63,732 bases of DNA from JARRLC01 sp050290865. GTDB lineage: Bacteria > Pseudomonadota > Alphaproteobacteria > Rhizobiales > Rhodomicrobiaceae. The notes under the pieces were generated by a model, which did not search any database, was not told the origin of the DNA, and was given only the letters and a program-made list of their open reading frames with translations. The translations under genes and the position numbers were made by a program. Every line of letters starts with the position of its first letter. Within the stretch, counting starts at the first letter, position 1. The stretch is from NCBI GenBank assembly GCA_050290865.1, contig JBNKIW010000021.1:1-63732 (forward strand). The letters run 5' to 3'. Of this stretch, positions 46,522-55,429 are shown piece by piece.

Positions 46522-46546
46522 CCCCTCTCCCGCAAAGGAGGAGAGG
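46522..46546. repeat. Short palindrome CCCTCTCC/GGAGAGGG
   Basis: CCCTCTCC at 46522-46529 pairs exactly with GGAGAGGG at 46539-46546 across a nine-base loop. It lies between fba and creD. A related palindrome occurs at 57224-57251. Such C-rich hairpins are frequent between genes in high-GC proteobacteria and may act as mRNA stabilisers or weak terminators. Confidence 0.55.
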
Positions 46547-46571
46547 GCGAAAGGCGCGGGTTCCCGTCCCT

Positions 46572-47630
46572 CTACTTCGGGTCGAGCGTACCGCTGGCGT
46601 AGCGCTTGGCCATTTCCGCGGCGGGAATGACCATGATCTTCGACGCCTTGCCTGCCGCGCCGAACTGCTCATAGCGCTCCTTGCAGATCTTCTGCATGGC
46701 TACGAGCGCAGGCTTCAGATATTTGCGCGGGTCGAACTCGGCCTTCTTCTCGGTCAGAACCTTGCGGATAGCCGCCGTCGAAGCCAAGCGCAGGTCGGTG
46801 TCGATATTGACCTTGCGCACGCCGCTCTTGATACCGCGAACGATCTCCTCCACTGGCACGCCGTAGGTCTCCGGGATTTCGCCGCCATACGCGTTGATCA
46901 TCTCCAGGAGTTCCTGCGGCACCGAGGACGAGCCGTGCATCACCAGATGGGTATTTGGCAACTGCTTGTGAATCGCCTCGATGACGTTCATCGCCAGCAC
47001 ATCGCCGGTGGGCTTGCGGGTGAATTTATAGGCGCCGTGCGAGGTGCCGATGGCCACCGCCAGCGCGTCCGCCTTGGTTTCAAGCACGAACTGGCGCGCC
47101 TGCACCGGGTTCGTCAGCAGCATGTCGCGCGACAGCTTGCCCTCGAAACCGTGGCCGTCTTCCTTCTCGCCCTCGCCGGTCTCCAGCGAGCCGAGGCAAC
47201 CCAGTTCGCCCTCGACCGAGACGCCCACCCAATGGGCCATCTTCACCACCTCGCGGGTGATGCGGACGTTGTATTCGTAGGATGAAGGCGTCTTGGCATC
47301 GGCTTCGAGCGAGCCGTCCATCATCACCGAGTCGAAACTCATGCGGATGGCGGAAGCGCAGGTCGCTTCGTTGTTGCCGTGGTCCTGATGCAGACAGATC
47401 GGGATCTCCGGATACTGCGCCTCAAGGCCCTCGACGAGGCGTGCCAGCATCAGGTCGCCCGCATACGCCCGCGCGCCGCGGCTCGCCTGGATGATCACCG
47501 GCGCGTCGGTCTCCCGTGCGGCCTCCATGATGGCCAGGCCCTGCTCCATATTGTTGATGTTGAAGGCGGGCAGGCCATAACCGTGCTCGGCAGCATGGTC
47601 CAGGAGTTGTCTCAGTGTAATCCTTGCCAT
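46572..47630 (-). CDS. fba: Class II fructose-bisphosphate aldolase
   Basis: The 352-residue zinc aldolase splits fructose 1,6-bisphosphate in glycolysis and makes it in gluconeogenesis or the Calvin cycle. LPAFNINNMEQGLAIMEAA starts the barrel. ICLHQDHGNN carries a zinc His and the catalytic Asp, and GELGCLGSLETGEGEKED, AIGTSHGAYKF and HLVMHGSSSVP carry the remaining zinc and phosphate residues. KVNIDTDLRLA is also diagnostic. The length and residues fit the CbbA-like subgroup. It follows pgk by 23 bases. Confidence 0.95.
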   Translation of the reverse strand: MARITLRQLLDHAAEHGYGLPAFNINNMEQGLAIMEAARETDAPVIIQASRGARAYAGDLMLARLVEGLEAQYPEIPICLHQDHGNNEATCASAIRMSFDSVMMDGSLEADAKTPSSYEYNVRITREVVKMAHWVGVSVEGELGCLGSLETGEGEKEDGHGFEGKLSRDMLLTNPVQARQFVLETKADALAVAIGTSHGAYKFTRKPTGDVLAMNVIEAIHKQLPNTHLVMHGSSSVPQELLEMINAYGGEIPETYGVPVEEIVRGIKSGVRKVNIDTDLRLASTAAIRKVLTEKKAEFDPRKYLKPALVAMQKICKERYEQFGAAGKASKIMVIPAAEMAKRYASGTLDPK

Positions 47631-47653
47631 TCGTATCGTCTCTCCCTGTCAGA

Positions 47654-48883
47654 TTATGCGGCCGTCCGCGAGCGCGCCAAAGCTACGACGCCCGGCAACT
47701 CGCGCCCTTCGAGCCATTCGAGGAACGCGCCGCCCGCCGTCGATACATAGGTGAAGCTGTCCGTTACGCCAGCTGCGTTGAGTGCCGCGACCGTGTCGCC
47801 GCCGCCGCCGACCGAGACGAGTTCACCTGCCTTGGTACGCTCGGCTGCAACCTTCGCCAATTCAAAAGTACCTGCGCCGAATGGCGGCGTTTCGAAAGCA
47901 CCGACCGGACCATTCCACAACAAAGTTTTCGCGGACACGATTCGGGCGGCAAAATCCGCGATGGAATTCGGACCGATATCGAGGATCATACCGTCGTCGG
48001 GAACCTCGTTGACGGGATGCACGCTGTGGGCCGCGTTTGCCGCGAATTCCTTGGCGACCATGGCGTCCGACGGCAGGATGATCTTGCAGCCGGTTTCCGC
48101 CGCGCGCGACATGATCGACTCAACCGTATCGGCGAAGGACGGCTCGCACAGCGACCGGCCAACCTTGACCCCTTGGGCATGCAGGAAAGTGTTCGCCATC
48201 CCGCCGCCGATGATCAGCATATCGACCTTCGATGCCAGATTGGTGAGAACCGGGATCTTCGTGGAAACCTTGGCGCCACCGACGATGGCCGCGACCGGGC
48301 GCTTGGGAAGCTCCAGCACGATTTTGAAGGCGTTCAATTCGGCGAGCATTTGCAGGCCCGCATAGGCGGGCAGGGTCAGCGCGATGCCGTAGACCGAAGC
48401 GTGTGCGCGGTGGGAGACAGAGAAGGCGTCGTTCACGAAAATGTCACCGAGCTTGGCCAGGGACTCCACAAAGCCGGCGTCGTTTTTCTCCTCGCCAGGA
48501 TAATAGCGCAAGTTCTCAAGGACCACGATCTGACCCGGCTGCAGCGCCGCAACCGCGTTTTCCGCTACGGGGCCGGTGCAGTCCTCAGCGAAGGTCACGC
48601 TCTTGCCCGGCAGCAGGCTGGCGAGTTTGCTGGCGACAGGCTTCAGCGTGTATTCCGGTTTCTTCTGTCCGTCCGGGCGGCCCAGATGCGACAGCACGAC
48701 AACCCTGGCGCCGCGGCTGACAAGGCTTTCCAGCGTCGGAATGAGCCGCTCGATGCGCGTTGAGTCAGACACTTGCCCGTCTTTGAGTGGGACGTTCAGG
48801 TCGGCGCGGACGACGACGCGCTTGCCGCTCACATCGACGCCGTCGATGCCCTTGTAATTGCCAGTCACTGCCATAGTTCCCAT
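47654..48883 (-). CDS. pgk: Phosphoglycerate kinase
   Basis: The enzyme transfers phosphate from 1,3-bisphosphoglycerate to ADP. From ATG 48883 it has 409 residues; GGGAGG six bases upstream fixes that start over the longer frame. The N-terminal domain has RVVVRADLNVPLKDGQ and VVLSHLGRPDG; the C-terminal domain has AAIVGGAKVSTKI, IIGGGMANTFLHAQG, LLWNGPVGAFE and the ATP-loop SVGGGGDTVAAL. No gap or tkt gene accompanies it here, unlike the full gap-pgk-fba arrangement of many relatives. Confidence 0.96.
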   Translation of the reverse strand: MGTMAVTGNYKGIDGVDVSGKRVVVRADLNVPLKDGQVSDSTRIERLIPTLESLVSRGARVVVLSHLGRPDGQKKPEYTLKPVASKLASLLPGKSVTFAEDCTGPVAENAVAALQPGQIVVLENLRYYPGEEKNDAGFVESLAKLGDIFVNDAFSVSHRAHASVYGIALTLPAYAGLQMLAELNAFKIVLELPKRPVAAIVGGAKVSTKIPVLTNLASKVDMLIIGGGMANTFLHAQGVKVGRSLCEPSFADTVESIMSRAAETGCKIILPSDAMVAKEFAANAAHSVHPVNEVPDDGMILDIGPNSIADFAARIVSAKTLLWNGPVGAFETPPFGAGTFELAKVAAERTKAGELVSVGGGGDTVAALNAAGVTDSFTYVSTAGGAFLEWLEGRELPGVVALARSRTAA

Positions 48884-49346
48884 GCTTCCTCCCTTCCGTT
48901 CACTTTCACGCGGCATCTAAGATCCTGAGCCATGCGTCCCGGGGCTTGCGGCTGATGTTCCGACTTGCGAACAGGCTCCGCCGCACGCCCGCCGATGGGG
49001 AATGCGATCGCGAGACGCTTCACTGGTGCTCAGTAGTTCGAATAGGGATGTCCTATTTTGCGGCATTTTGCTACAGGAAATCCCCCGGCAGAACTTGCGG
49101 CATTTACGCATAAGCGAAATCGTGCAGCACCGGTCCGCTATTCATGCACGGGTTTCACGACACCACCGCTACGCCAACAACTCTCCGGCGGAGCAGGGCT
49201 GGGCGACTATACGAGTGGATTGATTTACAACGCTGACAGGCCCGTCATCACGACCGATGGCGAACGCACTCCCCCGGATGCGGCATACCACCGCCTACCG
49301 TTTGGTGCTCACGACACGCTCGACAGCAAATGGATCGTCGCGGCGT
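48884..49346. other. Intergenic region between ptsN and pgk
   Basis: These 463 bases lie downstream of ptsN and upstream of pgk and should contain the pgk-fba promoter. Frames on both strands are open (for example rightward from 49058), but the products show no domain and lack good ribosome-binding sites. No clear terminator was found. I see nothing further. Confidence 0.45.
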
Positions 49347-49811
49347 TCAGGCCGCGTGTGACGCTGCAGGCTCCGTCAGAACGGCGTAAAGCGCCTCCTT
49401 GTCCCGCGAGGAGCGCAGCTTCTCAACCGCGGTTGGCTCACGCATGAGGCGCGAAATCCGCGCCAGCGCTTTGAGGTGGTCGGCACCGGCGTTCTCCGGC
49501 GCAAGAAGGAGAAACACGAGGTCAACGGGCTCTTCGTCGATGGCCTCGAAATCGATCGGTTCCTCGAGCCGCGCAAACAGCCCGACAATGCTCCTGAGTT
49601 CCTTCATCTTCCCGTGCGGAATGGCGATGCCGTTGCCGACGCCGGTGGAACCAAGGCGCTCACGCTGCAGCAGCGTGTTGAAGATCTCACGTTCGTCGAT
49701 TCCCGTCAGCTTTGCTGCTCGCGCCGACAACTCTTGAAGGGCCTGCTTTTTATTACTTGCTTTCAAGGATGAGATGACGCCGTAAGGTGTAATTAGATCG
49801 CTCAGATCCAT
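49347..49811 (-). CDS. ptsN: Nitrogen-related PTS regulatory protein EIIA-Ntr
   Basis: A 154-residue EIIA domain of the regulatory nitrogen phosphotransferase chain. ERLGSTGVGNGIAIPHGKM carries the phosphorylated His; VDLVFLLLAPENAGADHLKA and LARISRLMREP are typical. It starts MDLSDLITPYGVISSLKA from 49811 (an upstream ATG at 49823 is in frame). In alphaproteobacteria it follows rpoN and hpf, as here, and modulates potassium uptake, carbon-nitrogen balance and stress signalling. The hpf stop is about 51 bases upstream. Confidence 0.94.
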   Translation of the reverse strand: MDLSDLITPYGVISSLKASNKKQALQELSARAAKLTGIDEREIFNTLLQRERLGSTGVGNGIAIPHGKMKELRSIVGLFARLEEPIDFEAIDEEPVDLVFLLLAPENAGADHLKALARISRLMREPTAVEKLRSSRDKEALYAVLTEPAASHAA

Positions 49812-49862
49812 TGTCTTTCCCACACGCTCGCTTAACCCCCAAGTGCCGCCCGTTCGGGCCCG

Positions 49863-50459
49863 TTAGCCGCCGCCGTGGTTCTTCTCCCTCAGGATTCCGC
49901 CGGGATCGACCCAGCCGATATTGCCATCACCTCTCTTATAGACGACGTTCAACCGTCCGTTGCTCCCGTTCTTGAAAACAAGAAACGCCTTGTCGGCCAG
50001 ATCCATTTCCATGACCGCGTCGCCAACCGAAAGCTCGCGAATGGCGGTCTGTGTTTCTGCGATAATGACCGGAGCCCGTTCGGCGTCGTCAGCTTCGTCC
50101 TCTTCGCCATGGCGAATGACATAATCAACCGCGCTCACGTCCGCGGCTACATCGCGCGGCGCATGTTGTTGTCCCTTGAGTCGGCGCTTGTATCGGCGCA
50201 GGCGTTTCTCAAGCCTGTCAACGGCCTCGTCGACGCTCGGATAGGGTTCGGCATCCGCGCCATGCGCCTGGAGCGACAAGCCGGAGCGCAGAGTTACGGT
50301 GCAGGTCGTCGTGAATTCGCCATGCGCCTTTTCGATGACGACATGCCCCGACAGCTCGTCGCTGCCGTATTTCTCGAGTGCCTTGTCCAGCCGGTCCGTG
50401 ACGTACCCGCGAAGAGCTGCACCTAAATCCACGTTTTTTCCGGTGACTTGTATGGCCAT
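49863..50459 (-). CDS. hpf: Long-form ribosome hibernation promoting factor
   Basis: The 198-residue protein dimerises 70S ribosomes into 100S particles in resting cells. The N-terminal S30AE domain (about 1-105) begins MAIQVTGKNVDLGAALRGYV and continues with VDEAVDRLEKRLRRYKRRLK. After a linker, the C-terminal dimerisation domain (about 140-195) reads SVGDAVMEMDLADKAFLVFK and GRLNVVYKRGDGNIGWVDP. It is the long type usual outside the enterobacteria. It follows rpoN, the conserved order in proteobacteria. Confidence 0.94.
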   Translation of the reverse strand: MAIQVTGKNVDLGAALRGYVTDRLDKALEKYGSDELSGHVVIEKAHGEFTTTCTVTLRSGLSLQAHGADAEPYPSVDEAVDRLEKRLRRYKRRLKGQQHAPRDVAADVSAVDYVIRHGEEDEADDAERAPVIIAETQTAIRELSVGDAVMEMDLADKAFLVFKNGSNGRLNVVYKRGDGNIGWVDPGGILREKNHGGG

Positions 50460-50671
50460 CTTTGCATTGTTTCAGTAGAAAATGCAGGATCCGAATGCAG
50501 CATAAACACGGCGGCTGCCCCGATGCGGCCCCTTGCCGTCCCTCGCCATTAGCGCGGCGGACCGTAGTCCAGCCACAGCACGATGTCAAACATCGTTGCC
50601 GTTATTGTGATACGATTTTGAAAAAGTGAAAAGAGGTAAACTGCTTCCTTGAGGCGTTATCAGAATAAGTC

Positions 50672-52186
50672 TTATTCCGTTCTTTCGGCCAGTCTATTTG
50701 CGCCAGCCGCACTTTTTTCACGCCTCCGCTGAACCGAGGACGGAATGCGCATGAGTTCACGGTACTTTGCCACCGTCCTTCGCGCTATGTCAACACCGTT
50801 CGTCCGCAGAAGTTCGACGATCTTGTCGTCCGAGAGAATGGCGCGGGGCGATTCCGCATCGATCAGCTCTTTGATTCGATGCTTGACCGCTTCGGACGAA
50901 TGCGCCTCGCCCGCGCCGGCAGCGGCAATCGCCGAGGTGAAGAAGTATTTCAGCTCGAATGTGCCGCGCGGCGTCTGCATATATTTATTTGACGTAACGC
51001 GGCTCACCGTCGATTCGTGCATGCTTATGTTGCCTGCGATATCGCGCAGGGAAAGGGGCTTGAGGCCCTGCACGCCATGCAGAAAAAAGCCCTCCTGCTG
51101 GCGCACGATTTCGCGCGCGACCTTGAGCATGGTCCGCCGCCGCTGATCGAGCGACCGCGCCAGCCAGTTCGCCGTCGCGATGCAGTTCTGCAGGTAGCTG
51201 CGGTCCTGGTCCGACCGGGCGAGGCGCTTGGCCGAGGCGTAGTAGCCATGATTGACGGCGATGCGCGGCAGCGTCTCGGCGTTGAGCTGCACCACCCAGG
51301 CCCCCTCCGCGCCGCGGAAGACCATGATGTCCGGCACCACGGCGTCTACCGGCTTCGTACCGAATTGCAGGCCCGGCTTGGGGTTGAGCGCGCGCACCTC
51401 GGCGATCATGTCGCGCAGGTCTTCCTCGTCCACCTCGCAGATGCGCTTCAGCCGGGCGAAATCATGCGCGGCGACCAGTTGGAGATTGTCGAGAAGCTTC
51501 GCGATCGCCGGATCGTAGCGGTTGGCTTCCTTGAGTTGCAACGCGAGGCATTCCGCCAGGGAACGGCCGCCGACGCCGGAGGGATCGAGGCTCTGGATGA
51601 CCCCGAGCACCTCTTCCGCCCAGGCCAGCGGCGCGCCCAGCCTGTCGGCGACGTCCTCGCAAGTGCCGCGCAGATATCCGGCTTCGTCGATGAGGTCGAT
51701 GAGGTGATCGCCAATCAGGCGCCGGGACGGATCGGTGATGCTCAGATGAAGCTGTTCGCGCAGGTGATCGCGCAAGGTCGTCTGCTGCGCGACGTAGTCT
51801 TCAAGGCTCGACTCGCCGTCGATGGCGCTGCCCCCGGCGGTCCTGAGCGAGAGCGACTCGTAGGTGGCAACCGGATCCGGGACGGCGTCGTCCAGGCGTT
51901 CGCCCATTTCGTCACCCGCCGATGCAGCAGTGGCGTCGGTGCCGTTCTGGTCCTCGGAAGCCGCGCCGTTCGCCTCGGTCCGGCTGTTCGCGCCCTCGTC
52001 GCCCGTCCGCTCATCCCATTCGATCAGCGGGTTCTGCTCGATTTCGTGCTCGAGAAAGGACTGCAATTCGAGATTGGAAAGCTGCAATAGCTTGATCGCC
52101 TGCTGCAATTGCGGCGTGATGACAAGCGATTGGGACTGCCGTAGCTCTAGCTTCGCCGAGAGCAAGGGTGCGCTTCCATTTTCCAA
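50672..52186 (-). CDS. rpoN: RNA polymerase sigma-54 factor
   Basis: A 504-residue sigma-54. Region I at the N-terminus (KLELRQSQSLVITPQLQQAI, QLSNLELQSFLEHEIEQNPL) binds the activator. An acidic, Ala/Asp-rich region II follows. The core-binding domain has DPSGVGGRSLAECLALQL. The C-terminal part has the helix-turn-helix HESTVSRVTSNKYMQTPRG and the RpoN box ARRTVAKYRE that reads the -24 element. The frame begins with TTG at 52186 and no better start is visible nearby. It is 20 bases after lptB. Confidence 0.95.
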   Translation of the reverse strand: MENGSAPLLSAKLELRQSQSLVITPQLQQAIKLLQLSNLELQSFLEHEIEQNPLIEWDERTGDEGANSRTEANGAASEDQNGTDATAASAGDEMGERLDDAVPDPVATYESLSLRTAGGSAIDGESSLEDYVAQQTTLRDHLREQLHLSITDPSRRLIGDHLIDLIDEAGYLRGTCEDVADRLGAPLAWAEEVLGVIQSLDPSGVGGRSLAECLALQLKEANRYDPAIAKLLDNLQLVAAHDFARLKRICEVDEEDLRDMIAEVRALNPKPGLQFGTKPVDAVVPDIMVFRGAEGAWVVQLNAETLPRIAVNHGYYASAKRLARSDQDRSYLQNCIATANWLARSLDQRRRTMLKVAREIVRQQEGFFLHGVQGLKPLSLRDIAGNISMHESTVSRVTSNKYMQTPRGTFELKYFFTSAIAAAGAGEAHSSEAVKHRIKELIDAESPRAILSDDKIVELLRTNGVDIARRTVAKYRELMRIPSSVQRRREKSAAGANRLAERTE

Positions 52187-52206
52187 CTCGATTACGCGGG
52201 CGAAGG

Positions 52207-53052
52207 CTACCGCGAGAACATGTCGCCCAGATAGACGCGCTTGACGTCCTCGTTGGCCACGATCTCCTGCGGCGAGCCCTCAGTCAACACCTTACCATCG
52301 TAAATGATGTAAGCGCGGTCAATCAGTTCCAGCGTCTCGCGGACATTGTGATCCGTAATGAGCACGCCGATCCCGCGTTGGGTCAAATGCCGCACAAGCG
52401 CGCGGATATCGCCGATGGCGATAGGGTCGATACCTGCGAAAGGCTCGTCCAGGAGCATGTAGGACGGGCGTGAGGCCAGCGCGCGTGCGATTTCGAGGCG
52501 GCGCCGCTCGCCGCCCGACAGCGCGATGGCGGGCGATTTGCGCAGGCGCGCGATGCGGAATTCATCCAGAAGCGCGTCAAGCTGGCGCTCGCGCTCCTTG
52601 CGGCTCTTTTCCGTCACTTCGAGGACGGCGCGGATGTTCTCCTCCACGGTCAGGCCGCGAAAAATCGACGCTTCCTGCGGCAGATAGCCGATGCCGAGGC
52701 GCGCACGTCGGTACATGGGCAGCCTGGTGACGTCGTGCCCGTCGATCAGAACCCGGCCCTGGTCGGGCTTGATCAGGCCGGTAATCATATAGAAAACCGT
52801 GGTTTTGCCGGCGCCGTTCGGGCCGAGGAGGCCTACCGATTCGCCCTTTCTCACGGTCAGGCTGACGTCCCTCACCACGGTGCGCGATTTGAAGCTCTTG
52901 ACGATCCCCGCCACGGAAAGCTGATTGTCCACTGCGGGAACGGGACGGCGCTGTGGCGCCCCCTGCGAGGGAAGCCGCCTGACCTGCGCACTCGGCCGCG
53001 ATCCCTGCGGTCTGGCCTGTGCCTGCGATCTACGCCCGTCCATGATTGTCAT
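52207..53052 (-). CDS. lptB: LPS export ABC transporter ATPase LptB
   Basis: LptB powers extraction of LPS from the inner membrane with LptFG. GLLGPNGAGKTTVFYMITG is Walker A, ALSGGERRRLEIARALA is the signature, and YMLLDEPFAGIDPIAIGDI is Walker B, with DHNVRETLELIDRAYII after it. Compared with the roughly 240-residue enterobacterial form it carries an extra N-terminal tail of about 40 residues rich in Gln, Arg and Pro. The start is either 53052 or 53043. A palindromic element separates it from lptA. Confidence 0.93.
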   Translation of the reverse strand: MTIMDGRRSQAQARPQGSRPSAQVRRLPSQGAPQRRPVPAVDNQLSVAGIVKSFKSRTVVRDVSLTVRKGESVGLLGPNGAGKTTVFYMITGLIKPDQGRVLIDGHDVTRLPMYRRARLGIGYLPQEASIFRGLTVEENIRAVLEVTEKSRKERERQLDALLDEFRIARLRKSPAIALSGGERRRLEIARALASRPSYMLLDEPFAGIDPIAIGDIRALVRHLTQRGIGVLITDHNVRETLELIDRAYIIYDGKVLTEGSPQEIVANEDVKRVYLGDMFSR

Positions 53053-53088
53053 ACTGCCGCCAGAACTGCGCACGCCCACGATCAAACC

Positions 53089-53162
53089 CTAGTGTCCCGT
53101 CTCTCACATTGCCAAATCGAATTTGCGGCAAAGGTGAAAGCATTGGCGAGACGCCACACTAG
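53089..53162 (+). repeat. 74-bp palindromic element related in layout to the 29.8/40.0-kb pair
   Basis: It begins CTAGTGTCCCGTCTC and ends GAGACGCCACACTAG, which pair except for a small central mismatch. As in the 78-bp elements, the ends are CTAGT/ACTAG and GCGGCAAA stands at nearly the same distance from the start (position 37 here, 39 there). The stem sequence differs, so it is a different subtype. It lies in the lptA-lptB gap within an otherwise tight operon. Confidence 0.75.
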
Positions 53163-53246
53163 TGCCAACGGCGTGAAAGGTTAATGCCTAAATCGTCCCG
53201 GCCGAAAGGCGCAGCACCCGCCACGCGTCTTCTCCGCGACGGCCCG

Positions 53247-53852
53247 TCAGTTTCCCGAACCCGTTTTCTTGCGCTTTTCCTCCACGTTAGGGTTGAGAAT
53301 GGCCGACACCCTCTTGCCCATCGGCATGAAGACCGCCGTACTCTCGGCAAGGTTGATCGTCAGATTTTCGGCACCGACGATAGCCCCCCCCTGCTTCACC
53401 TTCACGTTGCCGGTCAGATAGACCATCTGCTTCTTGACCTCGAAAACGGCGGAATCGCCGGTGGCTTCCTGGCCGTTCTTGGAGGCTATGACGACGTTGC
53501 CCCTGGCATTGATGCGGCTGATCTCGGCGCCGCCTCCGGGGAGCGGCGATTTCGCGGTGTCCTTGCCCCTGCGCTTCCGGGCTGTGTAAATGACGCTCAA
53601 CTCGTCCGCCATCATGTTGAAATCGCCTTGCGTCGCCGAGACACTGCCCTTGAATATCGCGGTCTTCTTCTTGTCGTCGATTTCAAGCATATTGGCCTGA
53701 ATGTCGATCGGCTTGTTGGAATTGGCGCCGAGATTCTTGGCGAAGTTCGTCGCGGGTGCCTGCGCATGCGCCGCGCCCGGGCCGAGGATCAGGGCAGCCG
53801 CCAGCGCAAGGCCATACACCCTAAGTCCGCCTGGCAGGATCGTGCGCATCAT
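53247..53852 (-). CDS. lptA: LPS transport periplasmic protein LptA
   Basis: A 201-residue periplasmic protein of the OstA/LptA family that bridges inner and outer membranes for LPS. A signal peptide (VYGLALAAALILGPGAAHAQ) is followed by the jellyroll repeats NKPIDIQANMLEIDDKKKTA, GSVSATQGDFNMMADEL, VVIASKNGQEATGDSAVFEV and MVYLTGNVKVKQGGAIVGAE. The C-terminus is Lys-rich. Its ATG overlaps the lptC stop by four bases. Confidence 0.93.
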   Translation of the reverse strand: MMRTILPGGLRVYGLALAAALILGPGAAHAQAPATNFAKNLGANSNKPIDIQANMLEIDDKKKTAIFKGSVSATQGDFNMMADELSVIYTARKRRGKDTAKSPLPGGGAEISRINARGNVVIASKNGQEATGDSAVFEVKKQMVYLTGNVKVKQGGAIVGAENLTINLAESTAVFMPMGKRVSAILNPNVEEKRKKTGSGN

Positions 53853-54526
53853 TTCTCCCCTTCCCTGGGTGCCCGCTCCAGATGCACCTTCACGTCACCC
53901 GTGAACACCACGCGCGATTCGCTCGTATATAATGTCATGGCCTGGGCACGGATTGTGCTGTCATGAAACGACAGTTCGACATTATCTGGCGAAATCAGCA
54001 CATGATTTTGGAAGAATGCCGTCGCCGTCCTCAGCTTTCCCGAGAGTCCGGCTTGCCCGCCAATGATCACGCCGTTGTCGAAGGTGAGTTCCTCCTTCTT
54101 GGAGTGATAGAGGCCCGAAGGCGCCGTCATCGTCGTCTTCTGCCCGGCATTCGAGAGGAGATCAGCCGTGATCCTGGTCAGCGAGACCAGTTCGGGATGC
54201 TTGACGTTCTGGGTGGCATATTCGGCGCGGACGTCGTAGGTGCCGTGCTTTTCGTGGACCCCCTTGATGCGCGGGTTGATCATCTTCAGGCCCTCGCTGG
54301 TCAGATCGACCTGGGCCGTGGCTTCGCCGCCCTTGACGGTGACCCTGACCTTGCCCGGCAGCATATAGAGCCCGCTGACGCCAAGCGCCGCCAGCGGCAA
54401 CGCCAGGCGGAGGAACCTGACCAGCGCACTGTGCCGCACGGCGGCGCGGAAAGCACGCGTGCGATCGGCCGCCTGAGGCAGGCCGCGGAAGCGCGCTACC
54501 GCCGTGTTTTGCGACTGGATCGCCAT
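53849..54526 (-). CDS. lptC: LPS export protein LptC
   Basis: A membrane-anchored partner of LptB2FG. From ATG 54526 (AGGG upstream) the 225-residue protein has a cytoplasmic start, one membrane helix (LRLALPLAALGVSGLYMLP) and a periplasmic domain with INPRIKGVHEKHGTYDVRAE, TMTAPSGLYHSKKEELTFD and SPDNVELSFHDSTIRAQAM. This is the alphaproteobacterial LptC layout. The longer frame to 54589 adds a Cys/Gly-rich lead without signal character. It forms an operon with lptA and lptB. Confidence 0.9.
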   Translation of the reverse strand: MAIQSQNTAVARFRGLPQAADRTRAFRAAVRHSALVRFLRLALPLAALGVSGLYMLPGKVRVTVKGGEATAQVDLTSEGLKMINPRIKGVHEKHGTYDVRAEYATQNVKHPELVSLTRITADLLSNAGQKTTMTAPSGLYHSKKEELTFDNGVIIGGQAGLSGKLRTATAFFQNHVLISPDNVELSFHDSTIRAQAMTLYTSESRVVFTGDVKVHLERAPREGEK

Positions 54527-54678
54527 GATGCCCTGTTCACATTCCCCGGATGCGCCTGCCGCCGTCTTCTGACGATCGAACCTGAACACAGATGATACGT
54601 CTGGCCGGGCGTTTCCCGTTCATAGCTGCATTGCGGTGCAAAATTATGGACTGCGCCCGCCGGAATCCGCCTCACGTC

Positions 54679-55293
54679 TTAGTGAGCGAAGATTTCCTCG
54701 GTATCCCAGCCCAACAGGTCGAGTTGCGCGCGTACCGGCAGATACGCGAAACAGGCGTCGGCGATCCCACGCCGTCCCTCACGATCAAGCAGCTCTTCGA
54801 GAATGGCCTTCAAGCGGTGCAGATGCAAGACATCGGACGCGGCATAGGCTAGTTGTTCATCCGAAAGATGCTCCGCCCCCCAGTCCGAGGACTGCTGCTG
54901 CTTGGAGATTTCAACCCCGAGCAGGATGTTGCACAAGTCGCGCAGGCCATGCCGGTCGGTATAGGTGCGCACGAGCTTCGAGGCGATCTTCGTGCACCAC
55001 ACCGGCGACGCCAGCACGCCCAGATAGCGGTTCATCACGGCGATGTCGAAGCGGCCGTAGTGGAACAGCTTGATCACGCCCGGATCGGTCAGAAGGCGCT
55101 TGAGATTAGGCGCGTCATAGGGTTCGCCCACGGGAAACTGGACCAGATGCGCGTCACCGTCGCCGCGCGAGAGCTGCGCGAGACAAAGCCGGTCGCGATG
55201 CGGATCGAGGCCCATCGTCTCTGTGTCGATGGCCACGAGGTCGCCGAAGAGAAGGCCGTCCGGCAGGTCGCCCTTGTGAAGTGTGATTGCCAT
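54679..55293 (-). CDS. rnd: Ribonuclease D (single exonuclease domain)
   Basis: A 204-residue 3'-5' exoribonuclease. The DEDD residues are visible: LVAIDTETMGLDPHRDRLCL (D, E), LFHYGRFDIAVMNRYLG (D) and LAYAASDVLHLHRLKAIL (final D with Y). It lacks the HRDC domain of the enterobacterial enzyme, as is normal for the short alphaproteobacterial form, and acts in tRNA 3' maturation. It is upstream of lptC, a common neighbour. The ATG at 55293 is preferred over longer frames. Confidence 0.9.
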   Translation of the reverse strand: MAITLHKGDLPDGLLFGDLVAIDTETMGLDPHRDRLCLAQLSRGDGDAHLVQFPVGEPYDAPNLKRLLTDPGVIKLFHYGRFDIAVMNRYLGVLASPVWCTKIASKLVRTYTDRHGLRDLCNILLGVEISKQQQSSDWGAEHLSDEQLAYAASDVLHLHRLKAILEELLDREGRRGIADACFAYLPVRAQLDLLGWDTEEIFAH

Positions 55294-55429
55294 GGGGCGC
55301 TTATAGCACAGGAGCCGCCGAGCGCCAGCATGGCTGCACGGAAGGCACCATTTCCCAAGGCCGGGGCTACGTCTATATATGACGATGTCAAGTTCGAACC
55401 GCCATCCGGGGCGGAGAATGGGAGCCGCC

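Noticed and set aside
49058..49447. 129-residue rightward frame between pgk and ptsN
   Set aside because: No domain, weak start, and its end overlaps the conserved antisense ptsN gene.
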